This document shows, in pieces, positions 34,283-47,985 of a stretch of DNA of 64,000 nucleotides; the stretch's first letter is position 1, and every line of letters starts with the position of its first letter. The stretch is from Moringa oleifera (taxonomy: Eukaryota > Streptophyta > Magnoliopsida > Brassicales > Moringaceae). The stretch lies in contig JAJFZO010000579.1 in assembly GCA_021397835.1 (NCBI GenBank), forward strand, positions 2,371,001-2,435,000. The letters are read 5' to 3'. The position numbers were made by a program, and so were the translations under genes. The notes below the pieces were generated by a model. It was given only the letters and a program-made list of their open reading frames with translations. It was not told the DNA's origin and searched no databases.

Positions 34283-37200
34283 GTGGGCACTCGATCGATT
34301 ATGTCAGTTCGAACGAATTAATTGAATTTCTTATAAAAAATAGATCAAATATTAAAAATAACCGATTAAACCAAACTAACTTTTTTAGTCACTAATCGAA
34401 CAAATTAAGAATTTATTTAAACTTATTTTTTATATTTTTAACTTTCAAATTGATTTAAATTTTATATAATAATTTACAAATCAAATATATATGATATATA
34501 AGTAACAACGTGCCTATAGAATGCTTATTCATTTCATCAATGATATTTTTTTGATGAAATATACAAATCAACTTTGATATAATAACATCTCCATATTAAA
34601 AATCAAAATTTTTTTATACACCAAGAACAACTTGCCAATTGCTTAGTCATGAAAGAAAAATTCTTTATATCATGTGCGAATATCTCATTGGAGTTGTAAT
34701 CCCTGTTTTCTTTTCTTTTCTATTTTTAGTTCCTCAAAAAAGTCTTCTTCAACCAATCAAAAAACTTAAAAAAGCAAAAAAATAAAGTGTATAACTGACA
34801 AAAAGAAAATAAGCGAATTCTTATATATTATTAGTAGACTTCTTATGCATTACATATGAGCTCAAAATATGTACATTGGATATCAAGAGAAAAGAAATGA
34901 TAAAAAGTTAGTCAAAGGAACTCCTCCCAAATAAGTTGATGTGGTATTAAAAAAAATTAAATAATAAGTTTATATTCAAGCAATCTCTAGGTTTTCCATA
35001 TAATACCTTATTGCCTAATATTTTATTATTTATGGTAATTAATCAATAAAAATTAAGAAATAAAGGTCAACTCACAACTAAAATTTTAACTATATGAAGT
35101 ATGAAACTAATAGTAATAAAATAAATCACCTTAAAATATCAATACACTTTCACAATAATCAAATCATAGCATTTAATGTGGTTTTTAGCAAATCTATAAA
35201 CACATAATCATATTTGTTATTAAGAAAAGTGTTATCAAACTTATCTAATAAATATTAATAATTTTAAAAATAAAATAATTAAATTCATAAATTAATTACC
35301 TATATCAAGTTTCTTAAGTTCTACCAAGTTCTCCTTAATGGCATCGAAACATGAAAATCCTTATAACTAATCTTGAGCATAAATAAGGGTTTGTATAAGT
35401 TTAGGAGTCAATAGCATAAATAATGGCATAATCACATTTGTTATTAAGAATAAGGACTTGTACATCAAACACATATCCACCAGTGCTAAAAGCACATTCA
35501 ATAGCAACTTTGGATATGGAAGTTGCCTCTATATCACAAGTCATGTATATAGGAAAGAATAAAAACCTATGATATTTAGTTTTCACAAATTAAGAATATC
35601 AAAATCATCATCATCATCTTTCGCATCATTTTCACTTAAAAATCAATCAAATTCTGCTTTGTTTTCTTTTTTGTCAATCTTTTTCTTATATCTTTTAAAC
35701 TTAGACAAAAAAAAAATTATTTCTCTTTCTTTAATCCTAATTCATTTGTAATTCAGCTCACTTGATTGTTTTCACCAACTTGAACACGTTGAAGTTGTAA
35801 CATTTTTTTTATACTCATTAAACAACTTTTTAATTGTATTTTTTTACATTACTAATTATCACTAAAACTTATTTTGCATCATACATTTTCAAAAAGTAAA
35901 AGTTGATAAGCTCAAACTTTTTTTGTTTAAGTCAAGAATGGAAGCAATATAAAATAATATATTCATTTTTTTCACATTTTTTTAGTACTTATTAAACTTA
36001 TCTTTAATTCTTTTTGCCATTGTACGTAACTCAATATCAAGATGTGTTTGCTAATTGTGCAAAGTAGCATAAATATTATAAATATCATCAAGAAAACAAT
36101 TGTAGATGACATACGAAGAACTTGAAATTTTTATTGTGAGTTCATAAAATTATTACAAAAAAAAAAACAAAACCTTTCTCAATCTTTTTTTAAGCAATTG
36201 ATCTTCTATTATGAACTTATTTCTATAATGAGGATCAACATCATCAAATACCTCGAAAATCTTTTTAAACTTTTGGGTTGTATCCAACATCAAGTGAAAT
36301 TCCACCTAGTGCTGACATCCAAAAACCACAAACTCTTACTTTCAATTTTTTCAACTAAAATGCTTCTTGAGTGCAAATTCTTAAATTATTCAATCTTTTC
36401 TTCAAGTATGAGATTGTAACATCATTAGAATTAGCATTATCAACTGTAATAGTAAAAACTTGATCCCCTAATCACATAGATATTTCTCAATGACTTTCTC
36501 GATGGCTTCACCTCTATGACTAAAAATAAGACAAGAGTTTAATATTCTTTTATTTAGTTTTTAGTCATTACCAAAAAAATAAGTTATAAGACACAAATAA
36601 TTAATTCTTTACACTAAAGTTCATGTATTTATGGTGAGAGATATCCTTAAACTAGATGATTTCAATAATTATATTGGTTTGATATTTTCATCATTATAAA
36701 GCCGAAAACAATCTCTAACTACAATTCATCGTGAAGGCATACGAAACTTAGGACATGCAAGTGACATACAGTATTAAAAATCTCTAACATGTACAAATTT
36801 AAAAGGTAATTTATCCATAATGATCATCTCAATTGTTCTTAATTGCATCTTAATTAAACTTTTAACTACCTAAAGATGCTTCTTTCTTAGATTCAAAAAC
36901 TAATTCAGTTTGAGTAGAATCAACATTAACATTTATTCTCTTTTTACAAGCTAGTACCCACGTGAACTTTCAATATAATTGTTCCCTTTTTTTATGATCA
37001 GTAAAGACCTTCTTATCACTATAATTACATCTAACTTTACGCTGACCTTGTTCATTGACAAATTTAGTAAAGTATTCTTAAACTTCTGATCTCAGCCTAG
37101 AAGCTTTCCTCTTTAATTTAGAACTTGCAAATGATGGATAGACTGAATTTGGTTATGGGACATTAGGCATGAGACCTTTATCATCTCTCATTTTGAAATA

Positions 37201-38640
37201 AAATATTAAAAAAATGAAGAGTTAGTTTGATCGACAACTTATTGGCAAATGATGTCAAATACAAATAATAGGATTCCAAAAGAATGATTGAGAGATGTAC
37301 AAACTCTAAAATAACCAAAAATATAATTTGATTTATGCTACAAGCCAACTGATTGCTTGCCTTATGCATGCCCATTAATCTAATCTTTATTGACTCTTAT
37401 GCATTAACATAAAAGTACTACTTATAGTTTTCATGATGATATATGTTATATAGGATAAAAAACATGCCGACTTCATTAACATCATCACTTCACAGAGAAT
37501 TAATAAAAGAAAATAATTAATGCAAACATGTACTGCCTAAACAAGCTAATAACTTGTGGAACTAATCAATACAAAAAAAAGAAAGAAAAAAAAAGAGAAA
37601 AGAACTTGAAAACTAGAGTCAATTGAACAAAAAATTGGACATAAAATAGACAAATCAAAATTTTACCACCTGTGGTCATTTAGCAATATCCATAAACTTA
37701 AAAAATATATATATATGCTAAAGAAAAGCAACTCACGACTCAACCCCTAGTTCATGTAATTTTTTCAAAAGATTCTCTTCCACAACAGTAATTACTTTTT
37801 TCATGCTTCTAATACTAACTTAATTTACTTTCAAGTTTATCACATTTTATCTTTTCTTATCTTTCTTTTTCCTTTCATGAATCTCTTTTCTCCATTAATT
37901 CAGAAAATCAACAACATTTCTATGCACTGTAATTTTTCTAATAGATTGAAACTCAAATTCAATCATCCTCGAAGAATTTTGATTTGGGTAATTTTCCTCA
38001 TTTGTCACATAGGATAAAGCTTACACCATGATGTGATATCTATTGATACCTAGTATTAATGAAGAAAGGTTAACTCCAAACTTGGTACTAATGCATCACA
38101 AGCAAAAGTAAGAATCAAATCCAAAATTGAATAAGATATGAAACCAAAAATGGGAAGTAAGTGCTTTTAGATGCAAAAATGTTATATAACTAATGAAGAA
38201 TTCTTAAGAAGTTAATAAAGTTTGTAGCATATTAGAAGAAACAGTAATAATTAATAAAAGAGAAATTGTAGAGAGTAAACTTATCATGAAAGGAAAGATA
38301 GTTGATATGCTAGTCTTTTTGGGAAGATGACGGCGTATGGGTATGGCTGTATGACACGAATTAAGGTTTAAAAGAATATGATGATTTGTGACCATGTAGC
38401 ACAGATTAGGGTTTGAGAAAAGAGAAAATTAAAGTAGTGAGTGGATGTTAGAGAGAAAAGACTAAAAAACGAAATAGATAAATTATTATTACTAATCTGT
38501 AATAAATTAATTAATAATTAAAATTAAAAATCAATTTTTTTGTTGATTTGATGAAAAAAACTTAATCAAAAATTGATTGAAAAACTGGATAAGTCGATTT
38601 AAAATTAAAAAATTAATTAGTCCTCATTGGTGCCACATCT
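34283..38640 (-). mobile_element. Decayed hAT (Ac/RICESLEEPER-type) DNA transposon
   Basis: Protein remnants run in the minus direction. At about 37080-36950 a BED-type zinc finger reads EYFTKFVNEQGQRKVRCNYS then VFTDHKKR. At about 36515-36420 the core reads IEKVIEKYL, frameshifts, then gives a match to the FTITVDNANSNDV motif. At 35586-35401 the C-terminal dimerisation domain reads KVAIECAFSTGGYVFD. Order and spacing match plant hAT transposases, but stops and frameshifts abound, so it is dead. Limits are approximate. The left edge (GGGTGGGCACTCGATCG at about 34283) looks like a hAT end. The right end near 38640 (CTCATTGGTGCC) is only a weak partner, and no target duplication was confirmed. 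Confidence 0.7.
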
Positions 38641-41404
38641 TTCTCATCATTGCATTTATTTTCACCATATGCATCTTGCTTTATGTTCTTTGAAACAAAT
38701 GTGCGAATGACCATTAGAAATCTTGTCATTTGATCATGTAATAAAAATTTCATGTCATTATCAATAATTCTAATCAAGGTATCCAACTCAACATATAATT
38801 AGAACACTTTAGATCTATAACTAATTTTATGTAATTAACCAATTGATTGTATATGTAGCTTATCCGAACTATAACTCATCTATTTTGGATCGCTTCATCA
38901 ATATCGATATTACGAATCTTCATCAACTTATTTCATGGAGTGATTAATACTCGAATCTCATCAATCATTCTGCATCATGATTAAGATATTACTTGTTGAT
39001 ATAGTGCTAGCCTCTAAAACTATAAAAAATGCATGACAGTGTTGACTATTTTTAAAGTAATAACTCACTATAAAAATATAACACCATACTATTACACTAT
39101 AACAAGTCACTATTAAGGTTTATCAGAGCCTGACGCTATAATAAGTTAATATTATTGAAAATGTAAGCATATAACTCGTGATATGTAAATATTAATACAA
39201 AACTTACTACTTACACTTATTCATAAAGGATCATTGTCGTTCATAATAATTAATGCACTATCAGTGAGTCACTATACGTTCAAAATAGCAAACCAAAATG
39301 CATAAAACTAGCATGTATGTATATAATACATTTATAATTGACATTACACTATTAAATAGCACTAAAATCTCTTAAAAATTACTCGTCTAACGTGAATTCA
39401 ATGTGGAAAATCACACAAAAATACAATAAAACAAACTTGAAAGATGTTTAAGATTAAGTTTTGACTGTCTACATAACTTGAGTTATGGTTATCTAAACAT
39501 GCATAGTCCACCATAACCATAGAAAATAAACCCTTTTCAAGCATGAGTTCAAATGAAACCCTTTCTATACCTCACTGTATGCTCAAAGCAAATTATGAAA
39601 CGAACGATCAAACCAATATAGATAACCTATGAGATGACTACTTCAAAGAAAATAAAAAAAGTTTAAGTTTTGGCTCACCTCATTACTTGTTAAAAGATTG
39701 ATTAAAAATATACTTAGTCAAAAATCATACGCCATAATATGTCAATAATTTTTTAAAATATAATTTTTTTTTGCTTCAAACTAAATTTAGAAGAATGAAT
39801 TTCAAAGGCCCAATTTGGAGAGAGAAAATGAAAGCAAAGAGTGAGTTTATGACATGATGCTTTTCTGAAAGTGAAAATAAAAGATAAAAGGTAAGGGGTT
39901 GACTATTTGATTGTTGGTGCTAGAAAAAGCAATTAGGTCATCAAGTTTAATGACTCACCATATTTTCAAAGTGGAAGACTTTTTTGAGATTAAATCCGGT
40001 AATTAGCTTTGCAATAAAAAAAAAAAGTTCTCTTTCTTATTTTTCCTTAATACAGTTTCTTTTTTCTTCCTAAGCCCTTAGCCAATCTGTTTTATAGTTT
40101 TAAATTTGATAATCAAACAGATTTCATAAATTTTGATATTTATTTTATGTTATTTAATAAATTGATATTAAAAATAATAAATTAAATTAAATTTATGAAT
40201 TAAATTTAAATTTAATATTTTGTTATTAAAATATCACTCAAATAAAATTTATATTTATTTTAAATTTATTTTTTAATTTTAAATTCTTTTAACTAATGAC
40301 CTATCTTTTACCAAGTATTTAATTTTTATGATAATGTAAAAGTTTCAAAAACATTTTTAAAATTACAAAATTATAAAATATCTAAAAATAATTTAAATAA
40401 ATTTTGTAAATTTATTTCTTAATTTTGAAAATTTTTATTCATAATTATTTTTCATAAATTTTTAAAATTAAATTGTATAAAAATTAAAAAAATTATATAT
40501 TTTTAGTACTATAAAAGAACCAATTTTCTTTTGTGATGGTAATTGAATTTTTTATATTTAAAAAATTTTAAGTTAAAATTTAAAATTTAAAAATTTTAAT
40601 TTAAATAATTTTTTAAGATTAATTATATGATTTAAATTAAATTAAAAAATTTTAAAAATTCACTGTACAAGAATTTGAAGGCAATGTTTAAACTAAATCA
40701 AATTGAACTACAATAGGCACGATAATCCGACGATATTTCAAAATGAAAAATTAAAAATAAACTTAGTTTATTATTTTTTAAAATAATTTAAATTAATATT
40801 TTCTATAATTTATTTATATCCAATCTACTATGAAAATTGTAGTTCAAACTGGGTCATTGATTTTGTTTCAAGACTACTGTGAAATAAGACATTTGAATTA
40901 GAAACAAATATAATGGGCTTGTTATGTTTTTCAAAAAAATTATTCCATCCCAATTGCCAATAAATTTATTTATTAATTTTATTTAGTTAGATTTCATAAT
41001 CTAAATCTCTTATTTATTAATATAGCAACTCTTTTATAGTCCATTTTCAAAGAAACAAATGAAGCCCTAGCAAATATATAAGTGATTATTTTGTAAAATT
41101 GATGCAAATATTACGCTTATTTTTTATTTATTATTTTTAAGAATAATTTAAATAATCCACTTTGGATTTTTATGAGACATTGGTGATGCCTGGATGTCCA
41201 CGTGGCACTTTCTGATGGAACCACGTCAATTGAGAGAACTTCTCATAATTTGCCTAAGAAATTGGTTTTATTACCAATAATACCAACCTTAATAGTCAAT
41301 CTCAGGGGCACCAGAGTAATCTCATAAATTTTACAAAAGAAAATTCTTCGAGTGGTTCTTATAGTTCCGGAGACAACAATTCACAGGAAACAGAGCTTAC
41401 TGCC
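38641..41404. other. Intergenic region upstream of the DCC gene
   Basis: 38640-39960 is repetitive-looking and may be retroelement debris. The word TTTATCAGAGCCTGA near 39120 resembles the TATCAGAGC core of the initiator-Met-tRNA primer binding site, but no flanking LTR pair was found. 40080-41160 is AT-rich with no frame. 41180-41404 is the probable promoter and leader of the DCC gene. Confidence 0.3.
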
Positions 41405-43052
41405 ATGGCGTTCCTCGGTGCTGCAGCTGGGTGCGCACGAGTACCCCCGGCTAACTTTAGGCAGAGGATGTCCACATTGGCTACCCTATCCTCGCTTCGG
41501 ACCAGTACAGTGGATTGGGTCAAAGAAACCTCAAGGTTTTTTGAACGAGATGCCAGGCCCATCATGTTATTTGACGGTAATCAGTCCCTCAGCTGTTAAA
41601 AAAATTTGCAAGAAATTTCATAAACAAGGGTGTGCTTAATCTATTTGAAGATTATCTTCAGTAGAAGTATGGTGTCGATACAGATGAGATAGCTAGGCAT
41701 TTGGTGCCGGATGCATATAGTGATTGCATAAAGCATGTATCTGTCGTAGGTGTTCATTTAAGTTTGTTTGAACAGGTGTTTGCAACTTATGTAATGGGGG
41801 CGTGAAGTTTGTGCGTGATAATGATCGAAATGGGTCAGTGATTTCTCGTCCTTTTTCTTGGTCAATTCTTATTTCCTAGTGCTTAGCGAGATGGGTACAA
41901 CTTCATCTTGTTAATTTTGATCCTGCATTTAGACAGAATCTGGAAACGTTTCTGTTTAGATAACAAGCAGATGAAAAGAAATCTCGTGTCTGTTTTCTTC
42001 AGAGATGCTGTTGGGAAAAAGAAAAGGGCCAATTTGTATTGAGTAAAGCTATCAAACTTCTTTAGCTTGCTCTTATATAGTTGATCAGAATAGCTAAGCA
42101 GCTTATGAAATTACCATTGTTTAGGTAAATGCAAGGCCCTTCCTTAGGTTTTAGAGAAACAAGTTGAACTGATTGAAGAACCAAAGTAAAAGGAAGGAAA
42201 AAGGACAACAAGACAATAAGTTTTGGCTTAAAACATGCTCAAATACATTTTAAGAAATCATGCTTTGGCCTGGAGAGAAAAACAGAAGATCATGCCATTA
42301 GTATCTCAGAGGTAGAGATATGATTTTGACTTGGACATTTTTTCTTCATCAAATCCTTAATTTTCACATGTTAACAGGAGAATAAGGTTTGAAGCTCTTC
42401 AGAGTGAAGCAGGTAAGAATTTGTTAAGGAGGTCTGAGAGAGCTCCTGATGATATTTCCAGTGTCGTACTTGTGGAAAAGGATAGGTAAGTCTGATCTGA
42501 GTTTTATGCCTAGTACTTATTAATTCTTTTGCCTACTGGTTTAGATTCAGCTTGTGGACACTGGAATTTTTTACCTACACTAACTTATGGGTTTACTAAA
42601 AAAGAATAAGAATACCCAAAAGCGACATCGCAAATTTATTGGCTTTTCCTGTCTTCTGAGGAAATCAAATAGATTTTAATAAAATTTTCTGAGAAAATGA
42701 TGCTATATTGAAGTATATATGTCATGTTAAGTGAATTGGGATTGTATGGCAGACACTAAAATTTCAGTGAATTACAGATCATATATCAAGTCAGAAGCTG
42801 TCCTGAAAATAATGGAATACATAGACTTACCCTTTCCCCAGCTGGCATTCTTTCTACAGTTTGTTCCTTTGTAAGTTGTTTCCTCAACTGATTCTATCCC
42901 GTCACCTTTGCATCAGCAGCTGCCATAAACGATCATTTGATGAACTAATGCTTGTTCTGTATGGTCTCAGGTTTTTAAGGGACTTGGCATACGACAATGT
43001 TGCAGACAACCGCTATGCCTTCTTTGGTCGCACAGATTCGTGTGAGATATGA
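41405..43052 (+). CDS. DCC-family (DUF393) thiol-disulfide oxidoreductase-like protein, probably plastidial (170 aa)
   Basis: Exons are 41405-41576, 41776-41833, 42378-42485, 42778-42870 and 42971-43052. Frame is kept through all GT-AG joins for 170 aa. The leader (MAFLGAAAGCARVPPANFRQ and on to about residue 45) is Ala/Ser/Thr/Arg-rich with no acidic residue for the first 36 positions, as in plastid transit peptides. The domain opens PIMLFDGVCNLCNGGVKFV with the defining DxxCxxC motif (D57, C60, C63). RDNDRNGRIRFEALQSE and the C-terminal DNRYAFFGRTDSCEI follow. DCC proteins have a predicted thioredoxin-like fold, but their substrate is unknown. It corresponds to At1g52590 in family and position (between SEC11 and rhomboid). 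An overlapping frame starting at 41352 is spurious. The next gene is convergent, 845 bases away. Confidence 0.9.
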
Positions 43053-43897
43053 AACAGTTAAACAATATACATATTGCATGTAAAGTTGAAAGTTGAGATG
43101 CGTGAAAAATTTGATTCAGATAATGTATACTTTTCCATAGAAATAAGACATTTATCTTCCTGCTAAACTTACCAGGCGTGGTGATAATTGGGTATTCCCC
43201 GGTTTCTTTCTCTTACACCATTTTCCTAGAATTAAATGGAGCAAGCAAAAGAAGCCTCCATGTTCATGTCAGAATTTTTTTTTTTTTTATGATTCTACCA
43301 GAGAGTAATGCAAAGAACAAATAATTTCAAACACTGAAACTGCACACACAAAGTAGCTGACTGGTTGATCTTCCAACATAAAAGTTGGGAAATTTGTTCT
43401 AAAACAGCCTGAATAGATTTTCTTCATCTGCTTTCCTATAAACACCTCTGCTTCAAGTTTTCCATTCTTGCATATAATTTCAAATAAAAATATCACCCTC
43501 AACATTTACATTCCAGACAAGAACAGTTAATGATCTTTCCTTCAGGAGGACAGTTCCCTCAGTATTTTGCTATATGCCTGTATATATCCTGCAGAGTAAA
43601 AACATAAAAGAGGTAAAATTCCATCTCTCCTAGAAAACAGGTCCGTAATCTTCTGTAAACCAAACTTCTGCTCCAAAAGCTGATGTATCCATTAAAGATG
43701 ACGAGATTGTTGGAGTAAATGATAGTTATAATTTAATACCATCTCACACTGTCTTCCAGATTCGACAACGCTATTCAGTAGGTTCACAAGTAAAACCATC
43801 TTGCAATGTACTGTACAATTCTTCAGAATATACACGTCATTCTGGTTTTTTACTTACCTTTCATGAGGAGGCAGTTGAACAGAAAAGGAAAAGTATT

Positions 43898-46611
43898 CTA
43901 ATAGAAGTTCTTCTGAGGAATGTTACTAATGGTCTGGCCAACGAGTACCGCCCTTAATCCCCAAGCAAATCTGACAAATCGGAACAAGTCAGCTAAGTTT
44001 AGATAGTTATCATTCAGAAATCTCTGAGTATAAAATGGACAAAGATTTGTTAAAAGTACCCGATAATTAAGACTACAAGAGCTGCAACCAATAATAGATA
44101 CTGATAGCACTTGTGCTTCGATTTCTTTTGCCTCACATTATATCCAGGAGGAATGTATTTGCTGCTTACGTATCCGTATTGAGGACGGAGTAGAAGAATG
44201 AATCCAAGAAGAAATCCAGAGATGAATCCTCCAATATGTGCCGAATTATCCACATTAGGTAACAGACCAAAACCCAGATTTAGGGCAATAACCACCAAAA
44301 GAGTTGAAAATGCTGCACACTGCATAAGGTATCAGTTAATGCCTCATCTCACCTCTCAGAAACCAAATCACGCATTTTAATATATAATATGGTACCAGTC
44401 CACGAATCAGTCACTTCATTTCAATAAGAATTCCTAATACTTGCACTAATTAAAGAAGAAGCTACCTTGTTTTCATAGATGGTCCAATTGGTGATGAGCT
44501 CGGAAAGCATAGCTCCAAGCAGTCCAAATAGTGCACCTGATGCACCAACTGATATGGTTGCTCCTCGCCCTTTTAGACTAAGACAAGACATCAAACTTCC
44601 ACCAAAGCCAGAAAGCACAAACAAGACTCCGATTTTCACTATCACAGAGAAGTAACTGCGATCAGTCATCATCGATTGTGTAAATTTACATTTCTTATGT
44701 TTATGTAAGTTCAAGTTCTTACAAAATCCAAATTCTTGCTCAAGCCGGATTCCAATAAAGAGAAGGCTCAACATATTTGCTACCAAATGGATAAGTCCAG
44801 CATGAAGCCATATACAGGAAAGGAGGCGCCATGCTTGACCCTGACGAACAAGTTTAGGGTCGAGTGCTCCTAGATCCCGCAGCCTGAGAAAATGATCATA
44901 GATCGAGGTTACTCAAATGGGAAATGCAAGCTTTATTGCTTAAACTACACTATATGATAATTGATTGACAGAACGTATTTCAATGCATAGCCTACATTTT
45001 ATCAGATATTTCTTACATATGAATAAGCATTCACTTTCCCAACAATTGCAGAGCATAACTCTGATCTCAATATATTTGAGGTTTTTAGAATACTGTACTA
45101 TGGAAAAGATAAAAAAGAAGTTCGTCAACATACAACAAAAAGCATAGGATCAGACTCAAGGTAGTGAAGGGTACTCATGGAGCATGGTTCATGTGTCTTA
45201 TACTGTTTCTTATTTTCCATTGTCAACATAATAACTAGGTTGTGGGTGTCACCCAGCTTAATCTTTGAAGTCATTTGTAATCCTTTCCTACCGATACCAA
45301 GAAGCAAGAGGTTACGAGAACAAAGAGAGATATCTCATGTTGGGTAGGGCACAGACCTTCTATACATAAAACAAAAGGAAAAGACCCATACCAACTAAGC
45401 TAGTGTGTACAGCTCATGATATACATTAGATATTCCTGACAATAACGAGGCCATGAAATTAAGAACATACTCCTAATGGCTCAAAGAAGTTGTCCAAATA
45501 AGAACATCAATGCCCAGATTGATAAACTATTCATCCCAAACAGGTTATATCCTTGCCAAGTTAAGAAGTGTTTAACCACAAACAATCTCTTAACAATCCC
45601 ATCAAATAAGTGGAAGATTAATTAAACTGTGAAACATGATCCTGTCATAATGTGAAGTGTTTCCAATGCCAACAAAAAGTATCCCATTCAATAGTATTTA
45701 GCATCCAGAAAATTGCCAATTAAAAATGCCTCTCAAGTCGAAGTATAACAAGTTACCATCTCGTCCCAGGTCATGACAAGGAAAACTCTAACTTAAATCC
45801 TTTTTATGGGATATTCATTTGGAAGTATGCATATACAAACAAGCAAGTGCTTTTGCAGAACTGCCACCTTAAACAATGAGCCAATGTAGAATACAATTTG
45901 AGTAATTGTTTATGGCATAATTTCTGACAATTAAACTCTATATTCAAGCTTTAGAAATGAAGCCAACCGCAACATTCAGCAAGAATAATATTAACTTGAA
46001 TAAAATTTGGTTTTGTCAGCTCTAATTTTCTTCCCAATGAAATTTCAATTAGCAGGTTATCCATTTCAAAGCAAGTCCTAATTAACCACGCAGTAATGTG
46101 AAAGAATGGTTTACTTTGTGTACAATTGTCTCAGCTCTTAGGAGAACACCAACACCGTAATTTAGAAAATTACTACCATAAGTCTCGAAGGCGAGCCAGA
46201 ATGTTATATTAACCTTTTTCATTGCTCAACTTTCCCAGAAAACAGAAGAAAGGGGGCCACTGAAGAAAAATGAAAACAAAGAGAAACAAAAAATCAAAAC
46301 TCTTGTGAGGAATAGAACAATGCTTACGTAGAAACGTCAGGGCCAAGCAGAGGGTTACTCTTCAAGGGTTCGAAGGAAAACCTGCCCAGATATTCGTACA
46401 GAAAGCAATTATTTGGCTCATTCTTTGAAGGGCAATTGTCCAGGTACATGGTGTAAACAAACAAGCCGGTGTCAGCTAGGAATATGAGAGGGACAAGCCA
46501 GGCGAACCATGTTTTGGGGGCCGGAGGGAAAAGATACTGTGGTGGCGGAGGCATTGGCGGCCTCGACTTATGTGGCCCTTCCTCGATGTCGGCCGGCGGT
46601 CTCCTCCCCAT
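43898..46611 (-). CDS. RBL5: Rhomboid-family intramembrane serine protease (RBL5-like, 316 aa)
   Basis: Exons on the minus strand: 46611-46328, 44883-44723, 44638-44466, 44319-44060 and 43970-43898. All are GT-AG and in frame for 316 aa. The cytosolic N-terminus is Pro-rich ([20 protein letters not shown]), followed by a membrane span ([20 protein letters not shown]), a loop with cysteines, then the rhomboid domain. This carries [11 protein letters not shown], the catalytic Ser182 in [15 protein letters not shown] and the catalytic His234 in [12 protein letters not shown]. The dyad is complete, so an active protease is expected, probably in the Golgi or endomembrane. I chose the ATG at 46611 because plant RBLs begin this way; the frame is open further upstream, to 46797. 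Position next to the DCC gene matches At1g52580 (RBL5). The symbol is by similarity. Confidence 0.92.
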
Positions 46612-47985
46612 GTCGGTGAGGAAGAGTGCAGGCTGCGGCCAGGCAGACGATTTGCGGTGGTATTGCTGATGCTTGGTGAACCCAAAGAGAGGAAGAGAGA
46701 AATGAGGACAACGGGTGGCAAAGGAAGGAGAGTGAGCAGATGGGTTGCCCAAGTTAGGTTCTTTTCCCGCTACAAAAACTTTGGCGTGGAGCAACAACTA
46801 ACCCCAAAACTGGCTTCTACCCTCACCCCAAATGGGCCAGAAATTTAGTCTTTTTATAACAGTAAAATTAATATTAGTAATCTAAAAATGTTGAGCGGAG
46901 TCTCTAATCAACAAACCCTTAAAAAAAAAAAAAGTGATACAAAATCTCAAAACAAGCATAAAGTATAATTAAAGAACAAGAAATAATCAAACTAGTTAAT
47001 AGCCTAAGCTGCATGAGAGAATGGAGACCAGGTGCTCCACCGTGTGTCAGCTCTGTTAGTGGTGCTTCTGCCATATTAGGTTGGCAGCTCCTCCGCAAGA
47101 GGTGGTTGTTTCGGGACTGATAATTAACTTATGAGATATATATATAATCTTGATTCAAGCCAGTAAAGTATAATATTTTACTGATGAAACATAATTTTTT
47201 TAATTTTTATAAAACAATATTAATATGAATTTTTAATTTATGTTTTACGATTTAACAGCACCATGAAAAGTTTAGATTTTATAGACATAATTATGAAATT
47301 CTTTAAATCAAATGGCTGCTTTGTTATCATATTATATATATGTATATATTAAAAATAATGAAAATAGTTGATGTGGATATTATTTTTTTAGATATATTAT
47401 AATATATTAATGATTTTAAAATTTAAAACTCTATTAATTTGATATTCTTTATTAACATGATTTTAAAATTTTATGGTATGATATACTCATTTTTCCTTTG
47501 CTAAAAGGGCATACAACGTACTCATGCATTTCTCTTATATTCAGGAAACCGGTGTAACGGCCCAAATTCAAGCTAATTTTTAATAGTTAATGACTACATT
47601 AGAAGTAAATTAAAGTTTCGTCGGCTTATCGAGCTGAAAAAATTCCAGTCTTCTATCAGAAGATAAAGGTGTATGATCCTATTTAATTTCTTTCTGATCT
47701 ACCTTGGCTTTAACTTTATACCGAAGGGGTATGTAAAGCTCACAACTTTATTTTGAATTGAAGCTGCCATGAAAAAAAAAGATGAAAAGGAGGATTCATA
47801 TTGAAGAAAGCAGAAGAAGGACTGTCCAGCTTCTTTTAGCAGAAAATTTAATTATATATTTGTGCAAAATTTATATGTACAAAACAAACAAATTTGTCAA
47901 TCCCTACATTCAATCTAGTCCAATAAACAGAGAAATTTCAGAAGAAGGCTAAGAAAACGAAAGCCAATACTGGTACAACAATTCA
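46612..47985. other. Spacer between rhomboid gene and WNK-like pseudogene
   Basis: The first 200 bases are the rhomboid promoter and leader, on minus. From 46860 the sequence is AT-rich without frames. TGTAACGGCCCAAATTC at about 47551 resembles the first bases of many Ty3-type LTRs, but no second LTR or primer site is visible. Confidence 0.3.

Noticed and set aside
39100..39140. LTR retrotransposon primer binding site (TATCAGAGCC)
   Set aside because: Only about ten bases match, and neither an LTR boundary upstream nor gag-pol remnants downstream were found.
41352..41639. 95-codon frame overlapping the start of the DCC gene
   Set aside because: The frame from 41405 continues through four introns into a full DCC protein; this one ends without similarity.
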